Shown: positions 1 through 13,600 of the stretch, piece after piece
Numbering within the stretch: position 1 is the stretch's first letter
Layout of the letters: each line of letters opens with the position of its first letter
Source: Drosophila persimilis
Taxonomy: Eukaryota > Arthropoda > Insecta > Diptera > Drosophilidae
DNA: 64,000 bases
Direction: 5' to 3'
Assembly (NCBI RefSeq): GCF_003286085.1
Contig: NW_020825288.1
Coordinates: 28,210,001-28,274,000, forward strand
Made by a program: the position numbers and the translations under genes
The notes under the pieces: model-generated
Seen by the model: only the letters and a program-made list of their open reading frames with translations
Databases searched by the model: none
What the model was told of the DNA's origin: nothing

Positions 1-1573
1 CACGTTTAAACTGTTTTTGTGTCTCTCTCGCACCATCTGTCGGAGGAGAGCCATACTCACTAAGTATCGGGTATAAATGTAGAGTTGCGGTCTCCGCAGC
101 AACTCACAACGTTCCCCCTCGTTTTTATTATTTATCTTGTATCTTTTTACCTCTACAAAAGAGAGAGAGAGAGAGATGGTGGGCAAGCGACAAGGGACCG
201 GTGGGTAATATTAAATCAAAATCAATACCCAGCTAACGAAAAATTTCAAACTTGCTTATCATCTTCTTTCCGTCGTCTGTCTTGTGTCCTGTGTCTGCCC
301 TGATGGACAGACGCTGGCTTTGTCGGCTTTTGGCCAGGGCCAATTTGGCGTATACTTGATGTGTAGTCAACGCCAGGCCCGATGGCCACGCACACAGAAT
401 GATTGATTGACGATGATTGATCTTGATATGATAGTACCGTAACTTTGATTTTTAGTCACAGTTTGAAAGGGGGCGTGGGATTCACTTTCCAATTGAATTT
501 TCGTCTGCTCTTTTGTGCGGGGTCATTCAACCTAAGTGCCAGTTGGTTTCTATGAAATTTCGGGAGCAACTTTTAAGTACAATTTAAGTCAGAGTTGGTC
601 GTTAAAGAGCTTTTAGCTGGCCTCTCTTCTTAGCTGCGCAAACATTTCCGCTTTGGTTCCTTCTCCAATTTTGCTGCACAAACAGAATGGAGAAAATGAA
701 ATCAAATGGAATTCTCTACAACTTGATTCGTTGCAATTTCTTCTAAAGATTTTTCCATTATTATTTGACGTTGAATTTGTTTTTAGCCCCCCGAGGATAC
801 GAGAGTGTAAGAGAGAGGGAGTAAATGGCGCTTGATCCGGTGGAAATGAAACTTAAACGGATTGCAATTGTGCGCTTTTCAGCCAGCGGCATGGTATTCT
901 CATTCCCATTCTCATCGATTCCTGAAGTGTTCTAAGAGCTTACTGCCCAGCGAAGTTGACCAAGTCGCACAATTTGCTGAAATCAAAAGGTTTATTTGTC
1001 GAATAATTGGCCCAGATTATTGTCACTTTTGTCGACTTCTGGCCCCGATGCTTATTTACACTTTTATATTTCGCTTTTCCCGCACAACACTTTCCCACTT
1101 TCCCGGGGCATTTGCTTTTGTTCGCGACTCGCAAATAAGTGTGAATGGGGGAGAAAAATGTGACTGAGTGTGATTGGCCTTTGTTTGCACAATTGATTGC
1201 CGGCCATATTGTTGCCCCACACACACACACCACTGAGCGACAGAGCCACACTTGCCACTGGCTTTTGTTAGTATGCAGCCAATTATGGTTGACATCCAGC
1301 TGGCGATTGCAATTGACGGGGCACCACAGAGTCGACCGAACAGGATTCAGGTCCATGTTCATGTCCAGGTCTAGGTGCAGGTCCAATGTTCCTTGAGTCT
1401 GTGACATGCCATGGCACTCATTATTATTGACTCTCTAGTGTGAAGTGCAGTGTCAGCGCCATCCAATGGCTAATTGCCAATGGAATATATGTTTTTCTAT
1501 CCAAGTGGAACCGTCTGCTTCTACGCTGTTTAAATAACTGTATCTATCTATTTATTCTCTTTACTTTCTCTAG
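1..1573 (+). other. Intron (or upstream) DNA 5' of the first visible kinase exon
   Basis: No coding exon is recognisable here. The stretch ends in a pyrimidine-rich tract and AG at 1572-1573, the acceptor of the first visible diacylglycerol kinase exon, so it is the 3' part of an intron whose upstream exon lies outside the window. It contains a (GA)8 run at 161-176, a (CA)7 run at 1219-1232 and one copy of the GCGTATAC motif at 348-355. The short open frames are composition-driven and show no family features. Confidence 0.7.
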
Positions 1574-1687
1574 TCTGCCATCATTAAAGAGGGTTTCCTG
1601 CTGAAGCACACCTGGTCGTTTCAGCGCTGGCGACGTCGCTACTTTCGCTTGAAGCGAAATAACTTATTTTATGCCAAGGATGAGAAG
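1574..1687 (+). CDS. CG34384: DGK eta exon, N-terminal half of PH domain
   Basis: The exon encodes 38 residues starting [14 protein letters not shown] and ending FYAKDEK. This is the beta1-beta3 part of a pleckstrin homology domain, with the typical K-x-G-x-L-x-K opening and R-R-Y-F-x-L strand. It is bounded by AG at 1572-1573 and GTAAGT at 1688, phase 0 at both ends. A 24-kb intron follows, the largest in the gene. Preceding coding sequence lies outside the window. Confidence 0.93.
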
Positions 1688-4600
1688 GTAAGTTTTAAGA
1701 TGAATGCAGGAATTATACAGAAATCTGCTACGCTGCTAATCAAAGCTCATCAATTGGTAACGTAAATGAACGAAACCAGTTATCCGATTACACTGCGTAT
1801 ACGTATTGTCAAGGTCTCCGCATCGCATGACGATGTTGTTGTTGCAAGGGCCCCAATTCCACAGGTAACTCAATTTCCATTGGTAGATAGAGAACCAAAC
1901 AGAGGGAAATGCAGATGATAGACTCCGCCAACGAGGTGACAGACGCCTCGTTAGGGAAGCAGAGATGATACAGAGGGAAGCAGAGATAATAGACCCCTCT
2001 ATAGCTATGGACCCCTCGAGGCTGCCCCCCTTTTTGTGATTCCAGCGGAGACGATAAGTGCTCTCAATTTGCCATTTTCCGCTGATGATTGCCATGCTGG
2101 CTGCGTTCCAATGCAGTTTGATGGATTCCGGATCTATCTTTGCCTCACTCATTGTGCCTTATTTTCAGTGCTTGGTGTTCCCCCCTTCGTACATCTACAC
2201 TATGACCTTTAGCATTTTACAGCTGCGGGCTGTAAATTTTCTGGATCAAATTGCCCCCAGAGCAAAAGCAAATTGCAGGATACAATTACCAAATGAAATT
2301 ACCGCGCAACTTGAAAGCAAAACAATGAAAGGTTCAGTGCGGCACGGAGAGAGGTAGCAAGGCAGCAATGGGATGGGGATGGGGAAGAGGCTGAGGAAGG
2401 GGCAAACAGCTTGAGTCAGGGACAGCAGACAGGTGAGACAGACACCGAAATTGGTTTATTGCGTGCACTACCCGCTCTATGCCAGTCATAATGAATGCTT
2501 TTAAAATTCAGCCCCCGCATATAATGCCATCCTCTAATAGAATCAGAGCGACTGGGAGAAAGTGGGGGCTCCACTTTTGGTGGACCCAAAGGTTATGGGG
2601 CTGATTGCACTGGCTTTTGCTTTTAGTGACTCAATAAATCAAGGGGGAAATTCCCACTGCCGTTCGCTCAAGGCGGCTCTTGTTTCAATGTCAAATTGAT
2701 TCAATTGTGGGGCCTGGCATGCTCGTGCTAGTGCTCCACCCCCATCATTAATCATATTAACGATACTAATTGACCAGACAAATCAATAATTTATGGTCAA
2801 GGCTGAAGTTGAAGTTGAAGTCGAGGTTTATATAACAATCATTTTGCTGCGGACAACAGACTTCTTATGCGAATTACGTACTCAACCCAAACCAATGCTT
2901 GGATTAAACCTCTAGTCCTTCAATCTTTCGTTATCCAATCGTACAGTGAAGAGGCCCCCACGACTGACGTCAATGACGTTCATCATCAAATCATGCAACC
3001 CGCATATACAACTCTCACATATGCAACTATTTCGCAAAACTTTCGCAACAAACGGGGAAGCACTTGAGCGTTTTAGCGGCTTGGCTCTAAGAGGGGCCCC
3101 ACACAAATATTGCGTATACGTCATGTATGGCTTTTATGTTTATACAATCTTAAGCGGTGTTGAGGTTGAGGTCGATGGGTGGGAGGAGGTAAAATGCATG
3201 TTGCTGCGTCTTCGCTGACGCATTTCCATTATACAACAGGACAGGAATAAATGCTGCTGCCACCACAGATCGTTTGATACAACCGCAAAGCAGAACAGAA
3301 CAGAGGTGGGTGCGAAAAGGTACAATGTTGCCATGACGATGGTCCCATTGCCACTGGCATTTCACGCCCCACGGAATCAAGGAACCGTCTAGCGTCAGTT
3401 ATTTTGATTAAAAATTCCATTTGATGCTCGATAAATAGACCTTAAGGTGGCTCTTTATTAAAAGGTTAACATCACCGCTTAAACATTTACGTCCAAGGAC
3501 TATACCAAGGAGAGAACTCATTAACTGTAGGCACGAAATTTCAATTATAATTACGCATACGCCATGTTGCGCCCAAGTGGCTTAAACGGCTGGCAATTTG
3601 TTGCCTACGGGTGCTGCTGCTTCTGCTGCTGCCTCCATAGCAAACTCTCATAAAAAGAAAGAAATTGGGGGAAAACAAAAGACGAGGCTGGGAAAACTAC
3701 GAGTACGCGTGCCAGGCAAATACGCAAGGCGTGAGAAACCAGCCAAAGGCCGCGGTTCAAGTTTGGGTTCGGTTCTAAGTTGAGGCAAAAGAAAGGATAA
3801 GACATGAATGCCAGCTAAAAAGGAAAGAATGACGACCGGTAATTTCATGGGAGGAGCTGGGGATGGCTGTTGATGCTCATGTTGATGATGGTTACTCTGC
3901 TCGTAAAAGCGCAAATTTTTGTTTGCATTGTTTTCATCGTAGTCTTCTCCTACTTTGTCTCTTTGTTTCTCTCTCTCTACTTTTCTCTCCTTGTTTTGGC
4001 TTAAGCCGCTGCCGAAGGTTCTTTCGGTATTTTCTTCTTCTTTTAGCCCACTAGCATGCGACTGGGTAATAGAGGAGAATGGGCAGGGAAATCCGCCACA
4101 GTTGTAAAGTTGTAGAACTCTGCATCCGGCCATGTGCTCGCTGTCCATGCGAGAGTGTGAGGATGCTGTGTGGGTGGTTTGTTTTGAAACGTAAAAGCTT
4201 TTCTTTAGAGAGAGAGAGAGTGAGAGAAAGAGAGAGAAAAAGCTTTTCCTTTCAGGGTTGTCAGGTCATACATAGTTATTGGAAAATAAGTTTTCATTTC
4301 ATCAGATTTACATTTACAGAAAAAATAAAAAATAATAATAAGAAAATGTAAGAAATAATTATTATTCTCAGAATTTTGTATATATATTTATTTATGTTTT
4401 GTTGTGACCCTTCTTTATATTCTGCATTGTAGATATTTACGAAGTTCTATATAAAAAAATTATAGTTTTCTAACAAACTTTCTCTCAGTGAATGCACACA
4501 TCTTGAAAAAAAAAGAGCTTTTTGTGCTAACCCCAGACCTAAAGCAGACCTCAGTGCAGACCCATCCCATCCCCCACACGCACCTGTAAATATTTGTATC

Positions 4601-7600
4601 CTTTCGGGGCGCATGGCAGGCTGTCGGCCAGGAAGGCATCAGCGGCAACGGCAGCGGCTGGGTCTCCCCTCTATCTGTCCCTCTGTTTCGTGGTGGGTTT
4701 CCTCTTGGCGGCCAATAAAAGCGAGTGCCAGGCAGGACTCGAGCTCAGTTCAAACTCAACGAAGCAGTGTGCCACATCTCAGCGGCAAAAGCAACAGCAA
4801 ACAGCAGAAGCAGCATCCGACAGAGAGGAGTCACACAGCAAACAAACTCAAGCCAAATAATTAATAATTAATCAAAACTCAAAAATGTATCATAGACAAA
4901 AGAAAAGTTGTAATTTTAAGTGAGGAAATAGACAGTAAAAACCCACCAAGAAAATATCCCTTTAAATTATTTCTTTGTGAGGCGACGGCAAGTGGTCTTT
5001 GCCCAAGCCTCAAGCTCTCAAGTTTTGAAAGATGTGAACCCCGAAATCCCCCGGAAGAAACTAAGCCATAAACTGAAGAAGCAACAGTGCTAAAACCATA
5101 AACTAAAAGCCTAAATCACCGCTAAATCAATATTCGGCTTGTGTGTGTGTGTTTTTGGGGTAAGTTTTGTACAGCTTTTATGCCTATTTCATTTTGAATA
5201 ATCGCCGCTGTTCCCGGCATAGCATTAGTGATTTGCTTAAGGGTTTACCAAAAATTTCCGTCGGCTTTCGGCATTAATGCTGGAACAAACATATTTATTT
5301 GCAGAGCTCCAAGTCCGGAGATTTGTTGGGGGCCCCTAAAACTTTTAATTGGCTAATTTAATTAATGTTCGCTAGTTGCACGTCTCGCGAACATCGTCCT
5401 GATGGATGTCCGATTGAGACTCCTGTCATTAATTTAAACTTTTGGCGGCGGCAGGCAGACGTTGATGAATATATGCGAGTGCTCCTACTGCAGAAAAAGG
5501 GAAGCAGTTCTTAGCTATTTGCCAGACACATTTATTTCGTACTCGTACTCATATTCTACTATTTTTGTTTCATCCACAATTGACTTTACCAGACACACAA
5601 CATACCTGTTGACGCCCCTTAATAGAATATAGGATTAAATTACTTAATAATGGTTAACAATTTGAAGATTTGAATTAATATGTAAATAGTACAAAAATTG
5701 TGAATTAATTTGAAGTTGGCGCGTTACATTATGTACGTATAAAGAAGCGCAATCGATAGTATCAATAGTATCGAGCCAAAACGATCTGAATTATGATCAC
5801 TAGATTTAAGAGATATATACGAAATAAACGAACGAGCAAGGAACTACATCGAGCGGATTAAGGAAGGTCTGAATTGTGTAGACGGATTCCATTGGAAAAC
5901 TGTTGGAGGGACTTAGCTCGTACATTTGGCGCCCGAGCAGGGACCTTTGGAGAAGGTTCAATTACCGGATGGAGTTCACGACTGGAACTCAATAAATATT
6001 TCACCCTGAGTCTGGCTGACGGCGAGTGCGACAGCGGCTTCGGTATCGAATTGTGAGTGTGAACTGCTTTGAGCATCTAATATTTCTTGCAGGCATGTTT
6101 AGTTCCAATTCGATGTGTGTGAATAATCTTAAAACAATACAATTGTGTTAGTGTCAAGTGGTCGCGGCTTTGAGACTTCTGCGCTTTAATTGTTCTGTAA
6201 GCGGGGTCTCGTGTAGAAAGCAGATTACAATTACAGTTAGCTTGAGCGCATAGGTATCTGCATACACACATACAGCCTATTGCGTGCACTGCTGTACGTT
6301 GAAGCAAGGCACATACATACTTGCATATATATGCAGTTACAAGCCGGCACTTAAAGAACAGTAATTTCTATTTGACATTGATTTAACTTTGTAGTCGTTT
6401 CTTCTTTGCCTGCCGGTTCGTTGGGGCGCAAGTACACATTTTGGTACAGTGGCGCACAGTGGTTAATTGTTGATCAATTATTGAATTGGGCAGTGTAGTG
6501 AGAATTTAAAGTTAGCCGATTATTGAATAGAGTGGCTAATCTTGGTACCGGGTTACTTACTCATACCAATATTGAGTAATTTTTTTTATTGTTAAATTGT
6601 CACGGGTAAAACCGGTGTAAATAGTCAGTGCAAATGGCACCTAGAAAGGGTAAAGATGCGGAGGTGCTCACTTCTCGAACGGCGTTAATGAATTCCTTTG
6701 TCCGTAACAAGGTCTATATCGAAAAAAATAGCGACTCCATGACGGCTGCGGAGCTGGAAGCCAGGTTAAGTCTAATTGAGACAAACTTTAATCAGTTCTG
6801 CAACATTCAGGCTAAAATTGAACACGATAGCGAGGACGCCAGCGAATATGAAAGCCGCTATGAAGCTGAGGAGGTTTATTGCGAATTAAAGGCCAAGTTA
6901 CTAAGCTGTCTTGGACATAGGGGACGGCGGCAGTCCAATGTAGGTGATCTTCTAAATAGCACACAGGTGTCTCGTTCATCGAGACTTCCCAAGCTAAAGC
7001 TGCCTGAGTTCGCTGGAAAGTTTACGGAATGGACCAGCTGGTACAACACCTTCACTACTCTAATAGAATCAGACTCTGAATTGGATGAGTTGTCTAAATT
7101 TATTCATTTGAGATCAGCGTTAGGAGCTGGACCGTTAAGTGCGATTGAGGGTTTGGAATTAACAGGGCCTAATTATCGCAAGGCACTACGATTATTGAAA
7201 GATCGCTATGAAAATAAGGCAATTATTCTGCAATCACATGTACAGGAGCTATTCAACTTAAGGCGGCTAAAGAGACCCGACTCAGAGGGACTGAGAGGGC
7301 TGGTAGACAATGTAAATGCCCAATTAGTAGCACTCAACTCGTTAAGCGACGATAAGGAGATTCTGGATGCAGTAATTTTCCATCTGATTCGCACAAAGCT
7401 TGATGAAGATACAATGGATAGGTGGGAAGTTGAGTGGGATTGCCAAAAGTTACCGTCGTGGTCATTGTTATCGCAGTTTCTGATAAACAGAGGAGTCAAT
7501 ATGGCAAATAGGGAAGTTCGGCGAGGCAATGGAGCCCGACCCAGTGGTAAAGGTGAGATGAGAAATGCGACCTTAGCTGCAACAATAGGCAGCAATGGCT

Positions 7601-10600
7601 GCTACGTTTGTCCTGGGACCCATGGATTGAAAGGGTGTCAAAGGTTTAACGAACTATCACCAGTACAACGTTACCATGAGGCGAAGAAGCATTCGCTGTG
7701 CCTGATTTGTTTTAGCAAGCGACATACAACTAGAAACTGTAATGGTCCGCGTTGTAGGATTTGCAGCAAGCCGCATCATGAACTTCTGCATCGAGAGATA
7801 CCTATTGTTGCCAAGGAGCCGGGGCTCAAAAGGCAGGAGTTGCAAGAGCCAAAGTCACTGCATAGCTCCCTATTGTCTAGATCATCCACCAACTTTCTGG
7901 CGACCGCTGTAGTTCAAATCAAAGCTATAGACGGAGGATATCGCAATTGCAGGTGCGTGTTAGATTCCGGTAGTCAATTAAATTTTCTGACGGCTAGGAT
8001 AGTCTCGGCCCTGGGCCTAGAAATGCGCGACTCAGTCATACAACTCAGTGGTATTGGAAATGCAACATCTCAAGTTATGGGAGAGGTGCAAGCGACTTTT
8101 AAATCTAGAGTCACCAGATATATGGCTACCGAGGACTTCTGTGTGCTGAAGGAAATAACTCAGTATAACCCAACAAGCTCAGGAATTTGTTCGGAGTGGG
8201 TTCCACCCAAGGGAGTTACGCTGGCCGACCCTACATTTCAGTCCGGGGAAGATATTGACATGCTAGTTGGAGTCACATTGTTTTTCAAGCTAATTGTAGC
8301 AGGGCAAATTAAACTAGGAGCACACCTTCCAAGGCTTCAAAAGTCTCTGTTAGGCTGGGTCGTCGTAGGTGAATTCACGAAATCTTCTGAAGTTGCACTG
8401 TTAGCAACTGACATTGAACGAAAGGGGTCAAAAAATGATCAGCTGCAAGAGCTCGTACAAAGGTTTTGGAAGTGTGAAGAAGTCCCTGAAACAGTAGATA
8501 AGTTCACTGAGGAAGAAAAACAGTGCGAAGATTGTTTTGTGACGCATGTTAAGCAAGAGGCCTCAGGACATTTAGTGGTAGCTCTGCCCTTTAAGAATCC
8601 TAAAGTTGAGTTAGGCGAAACTTATCAAATCGCACTTACCAGGTTCTTGAATTTAGAGAAGAGGTTAAATCGTAGCCAAGCGCTGAAGGAACAATATGTT
8701 CAATTTATTGAAGAATATCGCCAGTTAGGGCATTTAACGGCAATAGAGCCCGCCGGACAAGAAAAGGTCGAATACTTCATGCCACATCATCCGGTTATTC
8801 GCCCAGAGAGTTTGACGACCAAGTTACGAGTCGTATTTGATGCCTCATGTAGATCTAGCAACGGCAGGTCACTGAACGACGCAACCTTGGTTGGTCCAAC
8901 GTTGCAGCCTGATCTGTTCGAGACTTTGACCAGGTTCCGTTTCTATAGATACGCCCTTACGGCCGACATAAAGAAAATGTACCGTCAAATATTGGTTGCG
9001 GAACCACATAGAAACTATCAATGCATTCTATGGCGATGCAACGTTTCGGATCCTATCCAGGTGCTACGCCTAAACACGGTCACTTATGGAACAAATTCGG
9101 CGCCGTTCCTGGCAGTACGTTGCCTCTATTACTTGGTCGACAGGTACGCGGAAAAATTTCCGTTAGCTAGAGAGGCAGTAAAGCGAAGTTTCTATATGGA
9201 TGATATGCTGTGTGGAGCCGAATCAAAAGAGGAACTGACAAAGTTGAAAGAACAAGTGACCGAATTATTAGGGCTAGGAAAGTTCGAGCTGCACAAATGG
9301 CGCAGCAATTATCAAGGAATGGACAACAACACCAGCGTAGAGCCCCTGATGCTAAAAACAGAGGACGCAGCTAAAACTTTGGGGATATATTGGTCAAATC
9401 TAGAGGACAAATTCCAATTTTGCTTTAACATAAAGGTCTCCGCAATCGCCACGAAGCGATCAGTGCTGTCCGAATTGGCTCAGGTGTTTGATCCGTTAGG
9501 GTTCTTGAGTCCCTTGCTGATCTTGGGCAAGATCTTTGTTCAGGAACTTTGGCTTCTAAAGCAGGATTGGGACGAGGAGTTACCCGCAAGCTACGCAACT
9601 CAATGGCTTCGATATAGAGAAGAACTGAAACTAATTGACAAAATTTCAATTCCGCGATCCTCAATTCCAATTACGGCCGACCCATGCACTTTGCAACTGT
9701 TTGGTTTCTCTGATGCATCCAACAGAGCTTACGGCGGCGTAATTTATGCTCGTGTTAGGGATGAAGGGGGAGGAATTTCGGTGCGACTGGTAACGGCCAA
9801 GTCCAAAGTAGCCCCAGTTAGGGTAACATCATTGCCGCGCTTGGAGTTACAAGGGGCATTGTTAGTGGCCAAGCTAATGGCAAAGGTATGCGCCTGTCTT
9901 CACATACCAGTAGAGAAGGTTAACTATTTCACGGACTCCACAATTGTGTTAAATTGGCTGTCGTCACATGCTAGTCGATGGACCACCTTCGTTGCCAATA
10001 GGGTGGCTCAAATACAAGAGCTCACACATGTACAGGATTGGTTCAAGGTCGACACCAAATCAAACCCTGCCGATATTGTATCCAGGGGATTATTGGTAAC
10101 CGAATTGAACAAGTCAAGGATGTGGTGGAACGGTCCAGAATTTTTAATGGACGCAGCAGATGACTGGACCAAATTTAATGGGAGTGAGGAAATACAAACA
10201 GTTCCAGAGGAGAGGAAATGTAAGTTCTCGCTGACAGTTGGAAAGGTAGAAAGTAATGAGAAGTTAGATGTCGTGGGGAGATGCAAATTTGCAAATGATT
10301 TCCTCAAATTGCAGCGAGTTTTTAGCTATATTTTTCGCTGGCGTAGAATATCGTTGAGATCAAACTCAAATGAAACAGGCAACCTTACTGCAGCTGAAAT
10401 GGAGGGCGGATTGCGCTATATTGTGTATAATGTGCAGCAGTTGAGCTTGCATGAAGAATTCATTAAGCTTAAAGAGGGAAAGGTGATCAAATCAGCGAGA
10501 ATTCAGAGTTTAAGCCCGTTTTTACAAGAGGAAGAGGGAATAGCTATTATTCGAGTCGGCGGAAGGTTGTCCAATGCCGAATTGCCATTTGACACAAGGC

Positions 10601-13600
10601 ATCCCATCTTAATGCCGAGTAACCATAAAGTGGTAGAGGCGCTTGTTGAACTCACACATCGAAAGAATTTACATGCCGGGGCACAATCGCTATGTGCCTT
10701 TTTGCGACAGAGATATTGGGTAATCAATTGCAGGAAACTTGCCCGCAGGGTGATCCGTGGCTGCATACCATGCTTTCGTCGTCGGCCGCTCGCTGCAACA
10801 CAGCTGATGGGAGCGCTGCCAGCTAACCGAGTGCGAGGCAATATCTACCCCTTCGAGCGCGCTGGACTGGACTTTGCTGGACCAATATGGATGCACTTTC
10901 ACATGCGAGGAAAACGCCCAGTAAAGGTGTATCTGTGCATATTTGTATGCTTTGCAACAAAGGCCTGCCATATAGAGATCGTGTCGGACTTAAGCTCAAA
11001 TGCGTTCATCGCGGCGTTAAAACGGTTCTTTGCAAGACGTGGATTGAGCTCTGACCTATATTGCGACAACGCCACCAATTTTGTAGGTGCGTCACGAGAG
11101 CTCAACAGAGCTTTCGACTCGCCAAGTCAGAAGCTCATTGACGACGAATGCAGCCAGCGAGGAGTCAGGTTTCACTTCATTCCCCCACGCTCCCCTCACT
11201 TTGGAGGATTATGGGAGAGCGCCGTGAAGGTGGCCAAACAGCTGCTGGTGAAATGCACCAACAGCACAGCACTCAACTACGAAGATCTTGCGACTGCCAT
11301 CACACAAGTAGAAGCGGTGATGAATTCTAGACCTCTGCATCCCTTGTCATCGGACCCGAATGACTTCGAGGCGCTAACTCCCGGTCATTTCTTGGTTGGC
11401 CGACCCCTGAACGCGTTAGTAGAACCAGTAGACGACGCACTGTTGAAACTGTCCATGAGCAACCATTGGAAACGCATTCTAATGGTACACCACATGTTCT
11501 GGCACCGCTGGTCGGCGGAATATTTGACGTTGCTGCAGAAGCGGACAAAGTGGAGCACTGTAGCCAACAACATTCAACTTGGTACACTGGTCCTTATTGC
11601 GGAAGACAACGCTCCGCCCGGACAATGGCTGCTGGGAAGAGTTGCAGAGTTACACCCAGGAGCTGATGGTGCAGTTCGGGTTGTAACACTCAGGACCAAG
11701 ACTGGATTATTTAAGCGCAACGTACATAAGCTCTGCCCGCTGCCTACAGATGCCGATGAACTTAATGTTGGAAGGAGCTTCCAAGGTGGGGAGAATGTTG
11801 ACGCCCCTTAATAGAATATAGGATTAAATTACTTAATAATGGTTAACAATTTGAAGATTTGAATTAATATGTAAATAGTACAAAAATTGTGAATTAATTT
11901 GAAGTTGGCGCGTTACATTATGTACGTATAAAGAAGCGCAATCGATAGTATCAATAGTATCGAGCCAAAACGATCTGAATTATGATCACTAGATTTAAGA
12001 GATATATACGAAATAAACGAACGAGCAAGGAACTACATCGAGCGGATTAAGGAAGGTCTGAATTGTGTAGACGGATTCCATTGGAAAACTGTTGGAGGGA
12101 CTTAGCTCGTACAATACCCATTGTGTGAAAAAGAGCCGCATCAATTGAGCAACAGAGCAGTGACCTCTTGTCTGAGTCTGGAAGCAGATGAAGTAGCAGT
12201 AGCAGTGTCGGTGTCTGTGTCTGTCTGCTGGGGGTCTGACAACTTCTCATTGCCCAGGTCTCCTGCTTGAAATGGCAACAGAAGCAGCACTTTCTGGCTA
12301 ATTACTAGGGCATACACAGACACATCGGCCAATAGACACACACTCATATTGTATAGCCAAACAATATGTGTATGTTGAGCATATGTGTGGTTGTTAAGGC
12401 CATGCAGAAGGGGCTGCCAAACAATCAGCCAAAGTGACATATATACAAAGAGAATTATACGCATATTTATGAACAGAATAGGAATAGGGTCGGAAAAGTG
12501 CAAATTAAAATGGGACAGAGGGCGAACCCAATGAAAACGATACATGAATAAGCTCTGCGCCGATAATGGACTAAACAGAACTTACATACCTGAAAGATAT
12601 TGTCCTCGTGCTGCTGCCAGTGGCAAAATGGTTGCGTGCCTCGAATGCCATGCCATCCATGGCCATGTGCGTGTCCCCAGGATGTTGGGCCAAACACACA
12701 CACACACACAGTGTCACACCCGTGAAGAGGATGTTATCCTGCGGCCATGTGCAAATGTTTATTGTGCTCAGTGTGTTGAAAAATTTACATGCCACCTTCT
12801 TACCCACCCGCTCCAGTCAAGTACGAGGAGGACATCCTACTTCTCTGCTGCTGCTGCTCCTGAAAGCTTGTAATGTAACCGTTGGACAATGAGCACATTG
12901 CCATGTCGTTGTCCTCTTCGTGTCCTGTGGCCAGGTGTCGGAGCAGATTAGACTTTCCCTTTCAGGGAGGACTTACGTGCATGTGTGCCGCTTTTCCCTC
13001 TCTCTCTTCCTTCGTGCTTTGGCTAATTTTTGTTGGGACTCGTGGAGCAGCAATAAAATTTGCCAAATCATTTTTGGATTTTATTGTTATCCTCGAGAGC
13101 ATGAAGAAGAAAAATGAAATGAAACATACCGACAATCCCAGGAGAAAAGTCCTGAAACAATGGGCTCAAAAGATGAGACGGGGGATTTCAGCTCCCGAAA
13201 GTAAAGCTTTGAAAAATTGATTAGATTCCCCTTATTCATATAAATACTGCATCAAACTTCATGGTCCAAATATTGTTTTGAAAAATTCCACAGAATAATT
13301 AAGGAAATTCAGTCACTCCAGGGATTTTTAAAGAGTTATGCCAAACTTTTATTAGATTCATATTTCATACAAAACATTTACAAAAATTATTGAATGCCAA
13401 ACAATTGCCAAAAGTGGCATCCCAAAATAATACAATTTTACCTAAATTTTTAATCAGCATAAAATTATGAATTATTCATGGTAATAATTCAGCATAAAAT
13501 AACCATTGATTAAATGCATAATTTATCTGAAACATTCCTCCTATTCATTCAATGATTTTCAATTGCCAAAAACTACACAGTATACACAGATTCCACGACT

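Larger units (their letters stand above)
5607..12113 (+). mobile_element. Full-length BEL/Pao LTR retrotransposon
   Basis: This is a complete 6507-bp element: 5' LTR (5607-5924), primer-binding site (5927-5944), untranslated leader (to 6633), one gag-pol frame (6634-11811), polypurine tract (11783-11795) and 3' LTR (11796-12113). It is flanked by the ATACC duplication. The LTRs begin TGTTG, end TACA, and read identically over all 318 bp, and the frame has no stop, so insertion must be recent. The order gag (DUF1759-like), zinc knuckles, aspartic protease, RT, RNase H, integrase, with a YMDD box, defines the BEL/Pao clade. No envelope gene is present. It lies in the same orientation as the host kinase gene, within intron 1. 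I cannot assign it to a named family with certainty; LTR and element sizes are in the range of the ninja/aurora/diver group. Confidence 0.96.

Noticed and set aside
3648-4148. 166-codon minus-strand frame in intron 1
   Set aside because: Low-complexity composition, no conserved motif, no start or splice context and no sign of a family; likely chance within a long intron.
4594-4864. Overlapping frames that resemble a signal peptide ([13 protein letters not shown])
   Set aside because: The hydrophobic stretch falls across the candidate promoter and leader; length and context do not support a secreted protein.
5751-5772. DRE-like ATCGATA plus ATAGTATC tandem in the LTR as a host replication-related element
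   Set aside because: Only a 7-of-8 match to TATCGATA; noted as part of the LTR promoter region but not claimed as a factor site.
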